Part shown: in pieces, positions 1 to 13,437 of the stretch
Layout: each line of letters starts with the position of its first letter
How positions within the stretch are numbered: the stretch's first letter is position 1
Assembly: GCA_022579005.1 (NCBI GenBank)
Contig: MU401527.1
Coordinates: forward strand, 1 to 64,000
Length of the DNA stretch: 64,000 nt
Direction: 5' to 3'
Source of the DNA: Poronia punctata
Lineage: Eukaryota > Ascomycota > Sordariomycetes > Xylariales > Xylariaceae
Program-made: the position numbers and the translations under genes
The notes under the pieces: generated by a model
Told to the model about the DNA's origin: nothing
The model's input: only the letters and a program-made list of their open reading frames with translations
Database searches by the model: none

Positions 1-3000
1 AGTAAATTATTTAAAATTAAAACTATTTTAAATTACTAACTAAACTGCTTTAAAAAAAGCTTTTAATACTTAGTTAAATAAAAAGGTTATAGTTACAAAA
101 ATAATTAGTAGCGCTTTAAATAGCAACTACGTAGCATAAAGTAATTAATTTAAAAGTATTAAAACTAATTAAAAGGTTAACTAAAAATAAAAAAAGTAGT
201 ACTTAATAAAACTAACTATAAGCAGCAAAAAAGACCTTATAAAGCAAAAAAAACAAAAAAAGTATAAAAATAAACAAATTAGCACTTAGAATTGTTAAAG
301 TTAACGTTGCTTTTTTTATATAGCTAGCACTTAATATAACATATTATAAAAGGACTTATTATAAAAATAAAGTTTTGTAGCTTATAAATTAAATAGCTAG
401 ATTAAATAAAAACTAGCTTACTAGGGTTAATTAGTTAATAATAATTAATTTACCTAACCTTGCTAAATTCCTTCTTTTTAACATTATTAATTTACAGAAT
501 TCACTATACTACCCTATAGTTCCCTTTACTAAATTACTATTTTCTAACTATAAAAAACGCTGCTACGCTTTTTATATTAGCATTTAAAAAATACTAGCAA
601 GTTAACAAACTAAACTTTAAAATAAAAAAAGTTAAATACTTTAATTTAATACTAAAAAATAATTAAAGTATAAAAGCTATTTTTTAAAGTAAGCAAATAA
701 TTTATATAAATATTTAAGCGTTTATAAACTAACTTTTTAACATTAGCTAGAGCTATAAAAAATAAAAAGTTAAAATTATATATACTACTTATTTTTAAAA
801 CACAGTATTAGCATAGCATATTACAAAGCTAACAAAAAAAAACAAAATCTAGTTAAGTTAAAAAACCCTTTAATAAATTTGCAAAAAGTTATAAAAATAA
901 TTTAAATATAATTATAGCAAAGCACTAGCTAGTTTTTAAAATAGTTGCTTTACTTTATAAAATATATAACAAAAAAAAAATCTATTCCTTTATTTAATAA
1001 GTAATTTAAAATAAAAAATCCTATAACTACTTTATTAAAAATTAGCTTTTTGCTACATTTAAAGCATTTAATCCCTAAATATAAGCTTAACTAACTAAAC
1101 CTATTGCTACAACTACCTTTAGTCAATTTCTTATATAAATTAATAACAAAAAAAGTATTTTTTAAAGCATAGCAAATTAAATATATTAATTAAATGCCTA
1201 AACTAGCAAGCCTTATTTTTAATCTTATTTTTTTAAAAATAATAAATAAAACTGTTAAACTAACTGTTAATATTAAAATAAAAAAGGTAAAAGTAATTAA
1301 AGTAGTTAAAATACTAGATTTTTAAACAACAGATTTTTAAATAACAAATTTTATAATAATAAGTTATATAACAATAAATCCTATAATCTTAAATTTAATA
1401 ACTATATATTCTAATTTAATAACGCACATAACTATAACCTTTAATATAATTTTTAAAACTAAAAAAACAAAAAAAACAAAAATAACTATAATTAAAAAAA
1501 CTATAAAAGCTAAAATTAAAAGCAGCAAAATAAACGTTAAAATAACAACTAAAAATATTAAAAAAACAACTTATTAAACTAAAAAGGTTACTAAAAAAGT
1601 TAAAATTAAAAAAAGTATTGCTTACCTTTTAACTAAAATTAACTTACTTTTTAAAAAGCCTATTTTAATAATAATAAAGCTTTTAAATATAATAAGCAAA
1701 GCAGTTTAAACTTTAATATATAAGATTTTAATAAAAATAATTTAAATAATAATAATTACTTAAAGCAATAAGATTTATTAACTAGTTATAGTAACATTTT
1801 TAAAAATTTTAAACCTTTATAAAAATATAAAAAAAAAAAATTACTAGACGTAGTTAATTTTAGCACTATAGCATTATATTTAGCTTGTTATGCTACCTTT
1901 CTTTTATTTAAGCAATGCTTTACTTGCTATAAAAACTTTTGCTTTAATAATATATTATATAACTATATTTAAACTAAACATTTAAAAATATACTATATAC
2001 TTAAAAATATAATATATATTATAGTAGCTTATAATGTTTTTAAACTTAAAAACAAAAGTTAATATATAAATTTATAAATAAACTTAAATATAATAGTTAA
2101 TTAATTTTTTTTTTAAAAACTACTATTTTTATTCTCTTAGCTTAACAAAAACCTATTTAACATACTACTACATTTTAAAAAAACCTTACTACTTATTATT
2201 AAATTAAAAATTAACTTTATACTAGATATTAAAACAGGATTTATATATAAAACCTATATATATTTAAAAGTATATATTATACTATTTTTAAAATTAAAAA
2301 AAGAAGTTAAAATAAATGCAAATACTAAATACATATGCACTATAGCAAATAAAAATTAAGCTTTTAAGCATTATTTAAAAGCTTAAATGCATACCTAGGC
2401 TACCTTTTTAATTATTTAAAAGATTGCAAACAACTAATATATTATAGCTAAATATATTATAGTTTAATACTTTTTTAAAAAATTAAATTAAAAAAAATAA
2501 TTATTGCAAGCTTTATTTATAAAATAACTTTAGTTAAAAGTTTGTAAGCTAACTTATTAATAAGTATAAATATTTTAAATATAGAAAATATTAATATTAT
2601 TTTATTTAAAAACATTGTAATTATTTAATTTTATAAAACAGCAATTTTTATTACTACTATATTTTAACTATAAAAAATATTAAAGGTCTAAATAGCAAAG
2701 TTTATTATTATATTTAAAAAATTATAAATAATATTGCTAATAGTATATAATAAATCTTTAAAACAAGATTTTATTTTTAAACTAATAACTTACTTTATAT
2801 TATACTATATAGTAGTAGTAAAAAATAATATTAAATTAATATTTATTTAAAATAATACAAACTAAAATATTTATATTTATAAGCATACAAAATTAAATTA
2901 TTTTTTTTATGCTAAACTATAAAAAATATTACGTTAAAAAGGTTTTTTAAAAATTAGCTTTTAAACAACCTACAAACGCTAAATTTAAAAAATATAAACT

Positions 3001-4309
3001 AAACTTTAAAACCTTAAAAGTTATAATATAAAAAGCAAATTTAATAGTTTAATTAAAAAATAAAAAAGGTTATAAAGATTAAAAAAATTAAAATAATTAA
3101 AATAATTAAAATAATTTTAAAAAACTAATAGATTTTAAAAATCTAGCAAAAAAAAAGCTAAAAAAACTATATAACTTACTATTTTTACAACATTGTATTT
3201 TAATAAAGCTATAAAATGCTACTATATTAGCTTATAATACTATTAAGTACTTATTTAGCGTATTAATATATTAAAATAAAGATTTAAAAATTATGTAAGC
3301 ATTTTATAACCTAGTTATAAAATTTTAAAATATATTTTAAAATACTAAATACGCTTGTATACTTTTTAAAAAACAACTTATTTTTTACTTAGTTTTAAAA
3401 TAAAAAAATAAGGTTTTTAAAAAATGCAAGGTTTATTTTTTTAATGCTAAAAACTAAAAAATTATTAACTATACCTTATTAAAGCTTTAAAAAAGTAGTA
3501 AGATTTATAAAATAAACTATTTTGTTTTTTTTTTTATTTTTAGTTTTTGCTATTTAGCAAACGCAGCTTAGCAAAGAAAAAAAAGGCAAAATAGTTATAA
3601 ACGTTTAAAAATTTAACAGCTTAATTATTATAAATATATATTTAATAAAGTTTTAAAAAAGTATGCTTAACAAAATGGCTAAAAAATAGTATATATTTAT
3701 TATAAATATATTAATATTTTATTATTAATAGTTTACTTACTTATTAACTTAAACTATAATAACTATAATAACTGCTAAAAAATAGTTTACTTTTAATTGC
3801 TTAGTTATAAAATATAAAAATAGTAATATATACGTTTAAAAACGCATAAACACTATTTTATAATATATTTAATTAGCAAAATGCTATTATAATAATGTAT
3901 ATATATGTTTTTATACGTTTTAAAAATATATAGCAAACCTTTAAAACCTGTTTAACGTACTATAAAAATATAATATATTTTTTAAACTATTAAAATTATT
4001 TATTAAATTTTTAAATATAGTAATCTTTAAACAAAAAGTTAATATATTTAATTTATTTATAATAAAAAAAAAATTAAAAGCTATTATAAAAATAACCTTT
4101 TTAATTTTATTAAAAGACTTAAAAACATTTTTTAAGCTTATAAAATACTTTTATTATAATGTTTTAAAATATGTATAGATTGTCTAAGCGTTAAAGCAAT
4201 AAAAAACTAACCTTTTTTAAATAAATCCTTAAAAAGATAATATAAAATTTTAGCAAAAATAATAAGTATTTAACATATTTTTTAAACAATTTATATAACT
4301 AAAATTAAA

Positions 4310-5850
4310 CTTATTTAAAGCTATTAAAATAGTACTAACTAAGCATATAGTATTATATTACTTTTTTAAATCTTATATTTTATATATTAACTTTAATGTA
4401 TTTAAAAAAAAGATTAGTATATTAATTTATTATATAACTAATAGTACAATTTTAAAAATTTTATAAAATAGCAAAATTAACATATACTTACTTTATATAG
4501 CAATTAAACCGATTGCTTTTTTTTAAAAAACTTTGTTTAATGCTAAAAAGAAATACTAGCTAATAGAAATAAAATTGTTAAAATGTATATAGTGTTTGTA
4601 AAAAACAATGTATTAAATTAACGTAGCTAAAAAAAAAGTATATACTTTTATAAACTATAAAGCAATTATTAAATTAACTAAGCATAAGAATTTAGTTAAC
4701 TTAATAGCTTTAAGCAATAAAAACTTTTATTTAATTTGCGCACTTAAATTTATTAGTAAATTTAACATTATTATTTTATATAAGCTAAAAAAGTTGTATA
4801 TTATTTTAAATGCCTTATCTTGCTTTAAAACTATAAACCTAGGTTTAAATAATAATAAAAAAAATTAAATTTGCTACTAAATAATACTAAAAAGCATTAA
4901 TTACTGTTTGCTTATTTTTAGCTAATAAAGTATGCTTTTATTATTAAAGCCCTTTTAGCTTTATGCTTTTTAACTATATTTAGCTTTTAAAATAACTTTC
5001 TTTTATTTAAAAAATATGTGCTAATTTAAATAGCTTTAAAATTTAAAACTAAGTTATAAAATAAATATTTAAAAAACAAAACTTAAAAACTAATTTTTAA
5101 TTAAATTAAAGCTAATAAACTATTAAAACCAAATTAAGCTAATATTTTTTTTATCTTTAAAAACAGTTTTTTTAAAAAAAAATTAAACACATATAATTAA
5201 CTATATATTTTAAAAATAATAGCATTAAAATTTTTTAAAATACTACATAGCAAAAGCTATATAAAATCTAACTAATTTTTTTAATTACTAATTTATTTTA
5301 TAGTTAATAAAAAAAAATTGCAAAAGTATATTAAATTATACTTAAAATGTAATATATTTAAAAACTAAAATTATAAACTTTATAAATTTATATAACTAAT
5401 TATAAAACTACTATGTTTATTTTATATAATTATATTAAATATTGCTTTAGCTTTTTTAAAATTATTTTAAAAATATAATGCCTTTATAGTACTTGTTTAT
5501 AAGCATTTTAAAAGTACTTAAATTATTTTAAAACAATATAACTAAATAATAAAAAAATAAACTAATATTATAATAAACTAACTTTTTTTAGTTAATTAAA
5601 AAATATTAAAAGTTATACTAAGTAATAAAAACTTTAAATTTTTATTAAATTTATAAAAACATACTTAAAAAAAGCTTAAAACGCGTTTTTTTTATACTAT
5701 AACGTATTATTTTAAAACTAATAAATAAATAAAGCAATTTATTTTTATAATTAAGTTAATTTTATAATACTATTTTTATACGTTAAAAAATTTAAAAAAT
5801 TAAAATAAAGCTATTTTATATATTTAGTTTAAAATAAATAACTTTAAATT
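4310..5850 (+). pseudogene. Ty3/Gypsy retrotransposon pol relic (RNase H and integrase)
   Basis: One forward frame from about 4,310 to 4,870, broken by many stops, keeps the order of a fungal Gypsy RT/RNase H region: an AFKAIK..LTK-like segment, a LYIN-type version of the LYIDxDAS motif, a KPIAFF.KTLFNAKKKY segment (family: PILFLSRLLTPAExRYWP), a YTFINYKA version of YTDHxA, and NALSCF for DALSR. Downstream, about 5,330-5,850, a second stretch keeps integrase features: a C-x2-C-like start and an SNKNFKFL version of the SDRDxKF motif followed by a TYYFKTN version of AYHPQTDG. Stops sit mostly at former Gln/Trp codons. The element is dead. The reverse transcriptase YxDD box and both LTRs could not be located with confidence. 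Confidence 0.75.
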
Positions 5851-6659
5851 ATTTATAACTAGTAAATTGCTAAATAAAACAATTTATAAATTTACTTTTA
5901 ACTTTTTAATAAATATGCTTTAAAACTTTAACTAAAAACCTTTAGCTTATATTAAAGTTTATAATATTATTGCTATTGTATTTATAATAATAAAAAAGTA
6001 CTATAACTAAAAATATATACTTTTGTTTTTTAAAGTAAGTTAATAAGTTTTTTTATAGCTATATAAAAAATATAATATTTTAAAAGTAGCAGTTTTAAGC
6101 TAAAAACTTAGTTAGCAGTATGCTAGTTTATTTAAAGTTATTAAATATATTAGCAAACTAGCATATAAACTAAAATTTCTACTTTACTTTTGTATTTATA
6201 ATATTATATTAGTTAATTATTTAAAGCTAGCACTTTTAATAAATATATTTAAACAATACTTTTTATATCTAGAAAATATATACTTTAAAAACTACTTTAA
6301 AAAAATCTTTTATAAAAATTTAAAAACTTATTATTACTTAGTTGAATATATTAAATTAAGTTTAAAATATTAAAAATAAATAACTAACAAAAACTTAGGC
6401 GCAAAAAAAAATATATTAATTATAAAATTTAAAGCATAGCAATAAAAAATGTAAAAAACAATCTAATACATTATATTAATAAGTAAATATATTATTTATA
6501 AAATATATAAATAATAAAAGCATTGTTATTTTTAAGGGTAATAATCTATTACGTATACCTATTATATCTTACAAAGTAGGTAATACTTATAACAGGGTAG
6601 GTTATACCTATATAAAAAGTAAAGACTACTTATAGCATATTTTAAAGTATAAAGATATA

Positions 6660-6870
6660 TTTTTTAAAAAATCCCCGCATAGGGACTTTTCTTTACTTTA
6701 CTTTATACAATTTAAATAAATACAATACAAAGATTCTTGGCCTATATTGGCATTCTGCTATAGTCAGTTTGTGTCCCCAAATTATATGCTTGGCAAGGAA
6801 TGCAGTACGAAGTCCAGCCCGGCAGACCTCTAAAGGGCTGTTCAGTAGGTTGTTTATTGTTTTTGTTTTT
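6660..6870. other. GC-normal island inside the AT-rich block
   Basis: About 200 bp here have ordinary base composition, unlike everything on either side for several kilobases. It carries no convincing coding sequence; the 66-codon reverse frame over it has no recognisable motif. It lies downstream of the Gypsy integrase relic, so it may be part of an LTR or a single-copy segment that escaped RIP. Both explanations are inference. Confidence 0.5.
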
Positions 6871-7879
6871 AGGGAAATTATAAAAATAAACAAGAAACAA
6901 AAATAACGTGTTTACAAAATAGTTTATAACTTATCTCTACTTAAAATCTGTTTATTTAAGTCCGTCTTTGCTTGTTATACATACTAATTAAATATTTTAA
7001 ATCTTTTAAACAACTTAGCATTTTAAAAAATAACTTTTAAGTTATTTATTTTGTTTTTATAACGTTATTTTAGCTTAGCTTTAATATTTTATAGTATATT
7101 ATAGCAAGTATAAGTAAATATAGCCTTATTACTTTTAAATATAGCAAAATTAGCTATTTAATATTAAAAACAAGTTAATTTTATTTAAAATAGCTTTATT
7201 TAGCTAAATTAATAGCTTTTATAAAAAGTACGCTAGTACTTTATTATTAAAGCAATAATTTTAGCTATATTTTTGCTTTTAAAGCACTTTAAGCTTATAA
7301 TTTATATAAATTAGTAGTTTATAAAGCTATTTTTATAAAAGCTTTTTAAAGCTAGCAATAAACAATTTTAAAAAGTATTTTAAATATAAAAATTAACATA
7401 TTTTACTTTAAAAAAGTAGTTATTAGTAAATATAAACTTTTTTAAAAAAAAACCTTATTATTAATAAAAAACTAGCTATATTTTTTTATATAGCTGCTTA
7501 AAGCATTACTATTTACTTTATAGCAAAGCAGTTTAATAAAAGTAATAATGTTATTTATATTGCTTTTTATAAGGTTTTTTAAACGTTATTAATATTAGCA
7601 AAAGTTATAATAGTAATGCTAGCAATAGTTAAAATAAATCTTAAAATAGCTTTAAACTTAAAGTTTTTTTTTTATTTTAAAAATATTATTAGTACTATTA
7701 ATAGTTTACACTTTAAAGTTAAAATTATAAAAAATAAATAAGCTTATAAGATTTAAAAAAACTATAAAAAATATTTTTTAATAAATATAATAATAGCATA
7801 TAATTTAAAAAGCTAGTTTATTTATATTTTAGCTAGTTAAAAAAAGTTTATAAATAATATAAAAGTTTTTATTAAAGTA

Positions 7880-8200
7880 ATTAATTATAGCAAGTTAACA
7901 ATACTAAAAGCAGCTTTTTTGCTAAGTAACGCTAAATTTGCACTAGGAAAATAAATTTTAACGCCTTATTAAAAAGTTTAATACTATTTTTAAAAATTAG
8001 CAAAAAATAAGTTAAAGCTTGTAATAAAAAAAAAATTATATAACCTATGCTATAATTAACTTTATATTATAATTAAACAAGCATTTAAAAAAATTAAAAA
8101 CATTTTTAAGTGCTTTAAAATATAGCTAGTATATAGCGTTAATACTTATTTTAAGCTTATTTATACTATATACGCTGTTTACAACTTTATGCTTAACTAT
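7880..8200 (+). pseudogene. PIF/Harbinger-like DDE transposase relic
   Basis: A single forward frame keeps the C-terminal half of a PIF/Harbinger-type transposase. Landmarks are LGK-ILTPY (family: a GYxxxxxxLTPYRG box), LYNL followed by an II-KQAFKKIKNIFKC segment (family: RNVIERxFGxLKxRFxIL), and AVYNF near 8,176 (family: xALHNF). Stop codons TAA and TAG fall where CAA/CAG/TGG are usual, as expected for RIP. The N-terminal catalytic part is not readable and no terminal repeats were found, so the limits are approximate. Confidence 0.65.
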
Positions 8201-8631
8201 AATAACCTTGCTATTATAAATTTTAAAAAAATATATATAAACATAAGTTTATAAGTAAATAAAAAAAGTAATAATAGCGTAGAAAATATGTTTTTAAAAG
8301 CAAAAAAAGCTAGCAGCGTTTATTTATAAACTTTAAACATAAAAAATATAAAAGCTAAAGCAATATAGTAGTTATATAAGCAGTATATTATAAAAAAATA
8401 GCTTTGTTTATTAAAAGTAATTTTAGCTAAAAAATAGCGTTGTAACCTATATGCAACTTTAATAAAATCTAACATTATATACAATACTAGCTAATAAACT
8501 ATATACTACTTATTTAATATTAAATTTACTAGCAAAATATATATAAAATTAATAGTTTATAAATAAATAAATATTATATTTAGTTATAGTACTATAGTTA
8601 AAAATAACATATTACTTTATTACTTTACTAT

Positions 8632-8752
8632 TTTATTACTACTATTATAATTTAACTATTGCTATTATTATTGCTACTATTACTACTATTATTATTACTA
8701 CTACTATTGCTATTACTACTACTACTACTACTACTATTATTATAACTACTAT
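8632..8752. repeat. (ACT/ATT)n trinucleotide microsatellite
   Basis: About 120 bp made of ACT and ATT triplets with a few GCT/GCA interruptions, including an unbroken run of seven or more ACT units near 8,716-8,740. It lies inside the AT-rich block and has no coding role that I can see. Confidence 0.85.
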
Positions 8753-10240
8753 TTTATTTTATTTTTAAAACTATTTAAACTTATTAAATTTTATTATAAT
8801 TAACTTTTTTATAGCTGCTTACTTTACTTTTAACTTTTTTATAATAATAATTTTGCACTTTTAATAGTGTTTAAAAGGCTTTTTTACTAACTTATATACT
8901 ATTTTGCAAATATAGCAGTTATATTAGTTAAATAGTATAGTAAAAAGTATAGCTAAGCATTTTTTATTTACTATAATAATTTTAGCTACTTTATTAGCTT
9001 TATTTTTAGTTAGTACTTTTTTTTTAAATATAAAATAAAGCTTTTTTAACGCTAGTTTTAACTAATAGCTATAGTAATAAATAGCTGTTTTTTTAGCTTT
9101 TACTATTAATTTAGCTATTATATTAAAGCTTTTTTTAATTAACGCGCTGCTTATTTTAAAAGTTTTACAAATTTTTAAAAAAGTTTAAATATTGTTTTTA
9201 GCGTTAACTTTTTATTTTTAAAGCAAAAATTTAAAGTATTTTTTAAAAGTAAGCAATTTATTTTTTAAATCTTTTAATTTTTAATTAAAATTGTATATAT
9301 TATTAGTAGTATTAGTATTAAACTATTAAGTATATAAACTAATTATAAGCTTATTAGTAGCTTTAATTTTTAGCTTAAAAACGTTTTTTATAAGCTTATA
9401 ATGCTTTAAAATATAGTTTTAAAAACAATTTGCATTTTTATAGCTTTATTATAGCATTGCTATATAAATACTTTATTTATATATATTATTATAAAAAAGT
9501 ACTAACTAGTAAATAATTATTTTAAATATTAAAAGCTATAATTATAAGCTTTAACTCTTTTTTTTACTTAAATTTGCTAGCTTAATAAAAGTTAAACTAT
9601 ATAGCAGCCTTTTTTTTAAAAAGCATAATACTTATTATAAACCTTTTTAATATTAAAGTCCTTTAAAGTATTAAGTTAAGTTTTAAATATAGCTATTATA
9701 GCAATAAAAGCACTGCTTTTTATCTTGCTAAATAAAATATAATATATAGCACTTAAGTTATTTTTAATATACTTAAAAAAAGCTATAGTTAACGCTAAAT
9801 CCTATAAAAAAAAAGTAATAAAAAAGCTAAAAATAGCTTTATTTTAGCTAAACTAGCTAAGCTAGCTAAATAAAAATTGCATAGCTAAAAAAAGGTATAA
9901 ATATAATAGCCCTTTAAATTTATTATTATTAATATATGCTTTATAAACTTTTATTATATATTTTAAGCCTAATATTTAACCTTTTTAATTTACTACTATT
10001 TATAGCTAGAAAATACTAAATTTAGCTTTTAATAAATGCTAATAGCTTAAGCTACTAATACTAGCCTTTAAATATGCTTAATACTGCGTTTTAAGCTTTT
10101 AAAATTAATGTAAATAGCTTTAATTTATAATTATAAGCAAATTACACCTTTTTAAAGTTTATAACACTAAAAAGTAGCATATTATAGCCCTCTTAGCATA
10201 GCTTAAAACATTATAATAAATAAAAATAATAAATATCCCA

Positions 10241-10963
10241 ACAAACAGGTTTGTTAAATAAAGCTTACTAGCTATTTTCTAATTAGTAAGGCTTCCCCTT
10301 ACAATTAACTTACTTATCGTCTTGTTTATAACAGGGATGTCACGGGCCATAAACAGAAACAATAAACATGGCTACCGAACACCCCCTAACCTATTCTAGG
10401 CCTGATCTTTGGGGACCCTTTACATCTTTTACTAGAGAAGGCATACTGAGTATGTACCTTATACTTTGTCGATGACAATGCCTGCGTTGGGTCAAAAGGT
10501 CCGTAGCCTATGTAGCCTCTACGAGCAACCAAATTGGTATGCCACTCCTCTGGTGCGACTACTCGTAGGTACATATGTACGTATGGAGGTAGCTCACCTC
10601 CTTTTGAAGCGAACAGTAATAAGCCAGGCAAGTTGTTTACCAGGGGCATCAGGAACGTTATCGACTCGTGGTAGGTGAGAATCCAGGATCTCGTTCGCCA
10701 ACATCATTCTTTCAGAGTTAAAATCGGCCCCGTAAAATACCTGCTGATGTCAGTATTCCGACCAAGATACTCGTAGTTTAGGTACCTGCCTAGCCTCTTT
10801 CAACAGTCGGCGATAGTTTTATGGGCAGCCCCTATCCCAACGCAACGACCGCCCACTATCCTTTGTACCAAACAGCACATCATTAAGCTGCCTACGGGTG
10901 CCGATTTACAGAACCCCATCCTCGAAACAAACGCACTTGGACCCCGTCGTACCGTTATTCAAG
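10241..10963. other. Boundary and 5' region of ypt6
   Basis: This is the transition from the AT-rich block to gene DNA and the upstream region of ypt6. Two short overlapping frames (10,386-10,649 minus and 10,466-10,678 plus) lack motifs and are not supported. Two copies of the intergenic octamer TACTCGTA occur at 10,560 and 10,768. No core promoter element can be assigned. Confidence 0.5.
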
Positions 10964-11943
<980 letters not shown>

Positions 11944-12342
11944 GACCGAAACCTTACAAGTCAATATTTACCATTCAGCGCAGTGGGTTATGGGTTACTC
12001 GGTTAGAAGGGGCGTCTAGCATTCGAAATTTAGCGGACCGAATGATTCCCAACATGCTGTCCTACGACGCTGCCGTCTTATGAACTACGCAGAGCATGTG
12101 AACACGATACAACGAACCAAGAAACAGACTTACAAATATGAACCTTTTAGTATATGTAATAATCTCCTTTTTCGTCTCCAGCCTCGATTAGCCCAGTGCC
12201 AAGGGAGCCCAATGGTCTCGAGGTTATAAAATGTCTCATGACTGTATTGCCACTCTAATTCGTGAATAATGCCGAAGATATACGGCATAATGTTTCATCC
12301 AGTCTATGGCTGGCTTGTTAAGTGAAAACGAATTGAGCGGCC
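11944..12342. other. Convergent 3' intergenic region
   Basis: About 400 bp between the stop codons of ypt6 and the isomerase gene. It should hold both 3' untranslated regions; AATAAT-like AT-rich stretches occur but no definite polyadenylation signal can be assigned. Confidence 0.5.
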
Positions 12343-13434
12343 CTATCCAAGGGTCTCAAAGCTCCCGTCAGCCTTGCCGAAGTAAACCTTGACTGGTCTA
12401 ACACCTTGCACGTCTGGCCCTATCGCAGCGGCTTCTGGGCCAGTTAGGCCAGAAAATATGCCTACCTCCAGGACGCCCAGGATCCCTCGTATCTTGGCTG
12501 TTAAGGCATCCGGTGTCCAAATGCCTTTCGATGGATCTATGCGGTCCGCCTCACTATTCAATAGCAGCGAAGGGAACGGTGCATCAATCAAATAGTTGTG
12601 ATTGTCGGTGATGACGTGCGTGGAAGTAGGCCCGGCAACACGAATCACTGGATCTTTGCTTCCGAGCTCGACGAGGCTCTGGCGTACAAGCTCCGCAGCG
12701 ATGGGCGAGACCTCGATGGGGACGTAGGCCCAGTTGGAGAGCAGACGCGGGGCTTTCTTTCGGGAGTCGGCGACGCAGATGAACTTTTTGGAAAGGCGCG
12801 AGACAATTTTCTCCTGGAACAGACAGGCACCGCCGCCCTTGATGCAGTTCAGCTCAGCGTCGACCTCATCGGCGCCGTCGAAGTAAATATCAATGTACTG
12901 TCTGCTCGAGCCGGGGCCGGCGGGGCCTACCTCGCGCATGAGGTCAGGCACTTGCAGCACCGACAACCCGGCGTCACGGATCAAGTTCGTCGAGCCGGAT
13001 CCTGTAGGCACGAATTTCATGTCCGCCGTCACATCCCGCCCCAATGCAGCGATTGCCTCCACCACATACGCCACTGTGCTCCCGCTTCCGATGCCGACGT
13101 ATTTGAAGCTTGTCGAGAAGTTATCCGCTACGGCGCGTTGGCACGCGGCACGCTTGGCAGCCTCGATGAGGTCCGCGTCGCCGGCACCCTTGGATGGCGT
13201 TGTCATCGTGCTTAGCAGGGCTGTTGTGCTGGCAAAGGATAGAGTCTGGGCTGACTGGGAAATCGGTCGTCGTACGCGAGAGTTCACGAAGGAGGGGTTC
13301 GCCGGAGGAGCAAATTTCTTGTGGTTCGCCGACAGCAGTGAGTAGCCGCCGTGTCTAAATGCCGCAGGATAGTAAGCGCTGCGCTTAGGGATGATCGAGT
13401 GAGCGGTTGCAAAAACCCGGTTGGTGGGACTCAT
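12343..13434 (-). CDS. rki1: Ribose-5-phosphate isomerase (type A)
   Basis: A single exon encodes 363 residues from the first ATG (13,434). The enzyme interconverts ribose 5-phosphate and ribulose 5-phosphate in the non-oxidative pentose phosphate pathway. RpiA landmarks are present: GIGSGST (about 114-120) phosphate loop, DGADEVD (186-192), and KGGGACLFQEK (199-209) containing the catalytic-region acid. The conserved enzyme begins only after residue 77, where an in-frame ATG (13,206; A at -3) starts MTTPSKG and would give 287 residues, the usual size. Residues 1-76 contain no Asp or Glu and are rich in Ser, Ala, Arg and Lys, like a mitochondrial presequence; the first ATG has a weak context (T at -3). 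Either start, or both, may be used. The longer frame beginning at 13,437 starts with TTG and is not preferred. Confidence 0.93.
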   Translation of the reverse strand: MSPTNRVFATAHSIIPKRSAYYPAAFRHGGYSLLSANHKKFAPPANPSFVNSRVRRPISQSAQTLSFASTTALLSTMTTPSKGAGDADLIEAAKRAACQRAVADNFSTSFKYVGIGSGSTVAYVVEAIAALGRDVTADMKFVPTGSGSTNLIRDAGLSVLQVPDLMREVGPAGPGSSRQYIDIYFDGADEVDAELNCIKGGGACLFQEKIVSRLSKKFICVADSRKKAPRLLSNWAYVPIEVSPIAAELVRQSLVELGSKDPVIRVAGPTSTHVITDNHNYLIDAPFPSLLLNSEADRIDPSKGIWTPDALTAKIRGILGVLEVGIFSGLTGPEAAAIGPDVQGVRPVKVYFGKADGSFETLG

Positions 13435-13437
13435 CAA

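Larger units (their letters stand above)
1..10240. repeat. AT-rich RIP-type transposon graveyard
   Basis: This block is extremely AT-rich, dominated by TpA, and has no intact open reading frame of useful length. Composition changes within about 100 bp near 10,240 to normal gene DNA. Family-level protein similarity can still be read in two places (listed separately), where in-frame TAA and TAG replace codons expected to be CAA, CAG or TGG. That is the footprint of repeat-induced point mutation (C to T on either strand) in filamentous ascomycetes. No gene is supported here. The 1-3,300 part and the 8,800-10,200 part show no family I can identify. The block is probably constitutive heterochromatin; that is inference. 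Confidence 0.9.

Noticed and set aside
8632..8752. CRISPR-like regular repeat
   Set aside because: This is a trinucleotide microsatellite without spacers, in a eukaryotic genome.
12598..13215. 205-codon forward frame across the isomerase gene
   Set aside because: It is antisense to the isomerase coding exon, with no recognisable motif; GC-rich third positions open the opposite strand.
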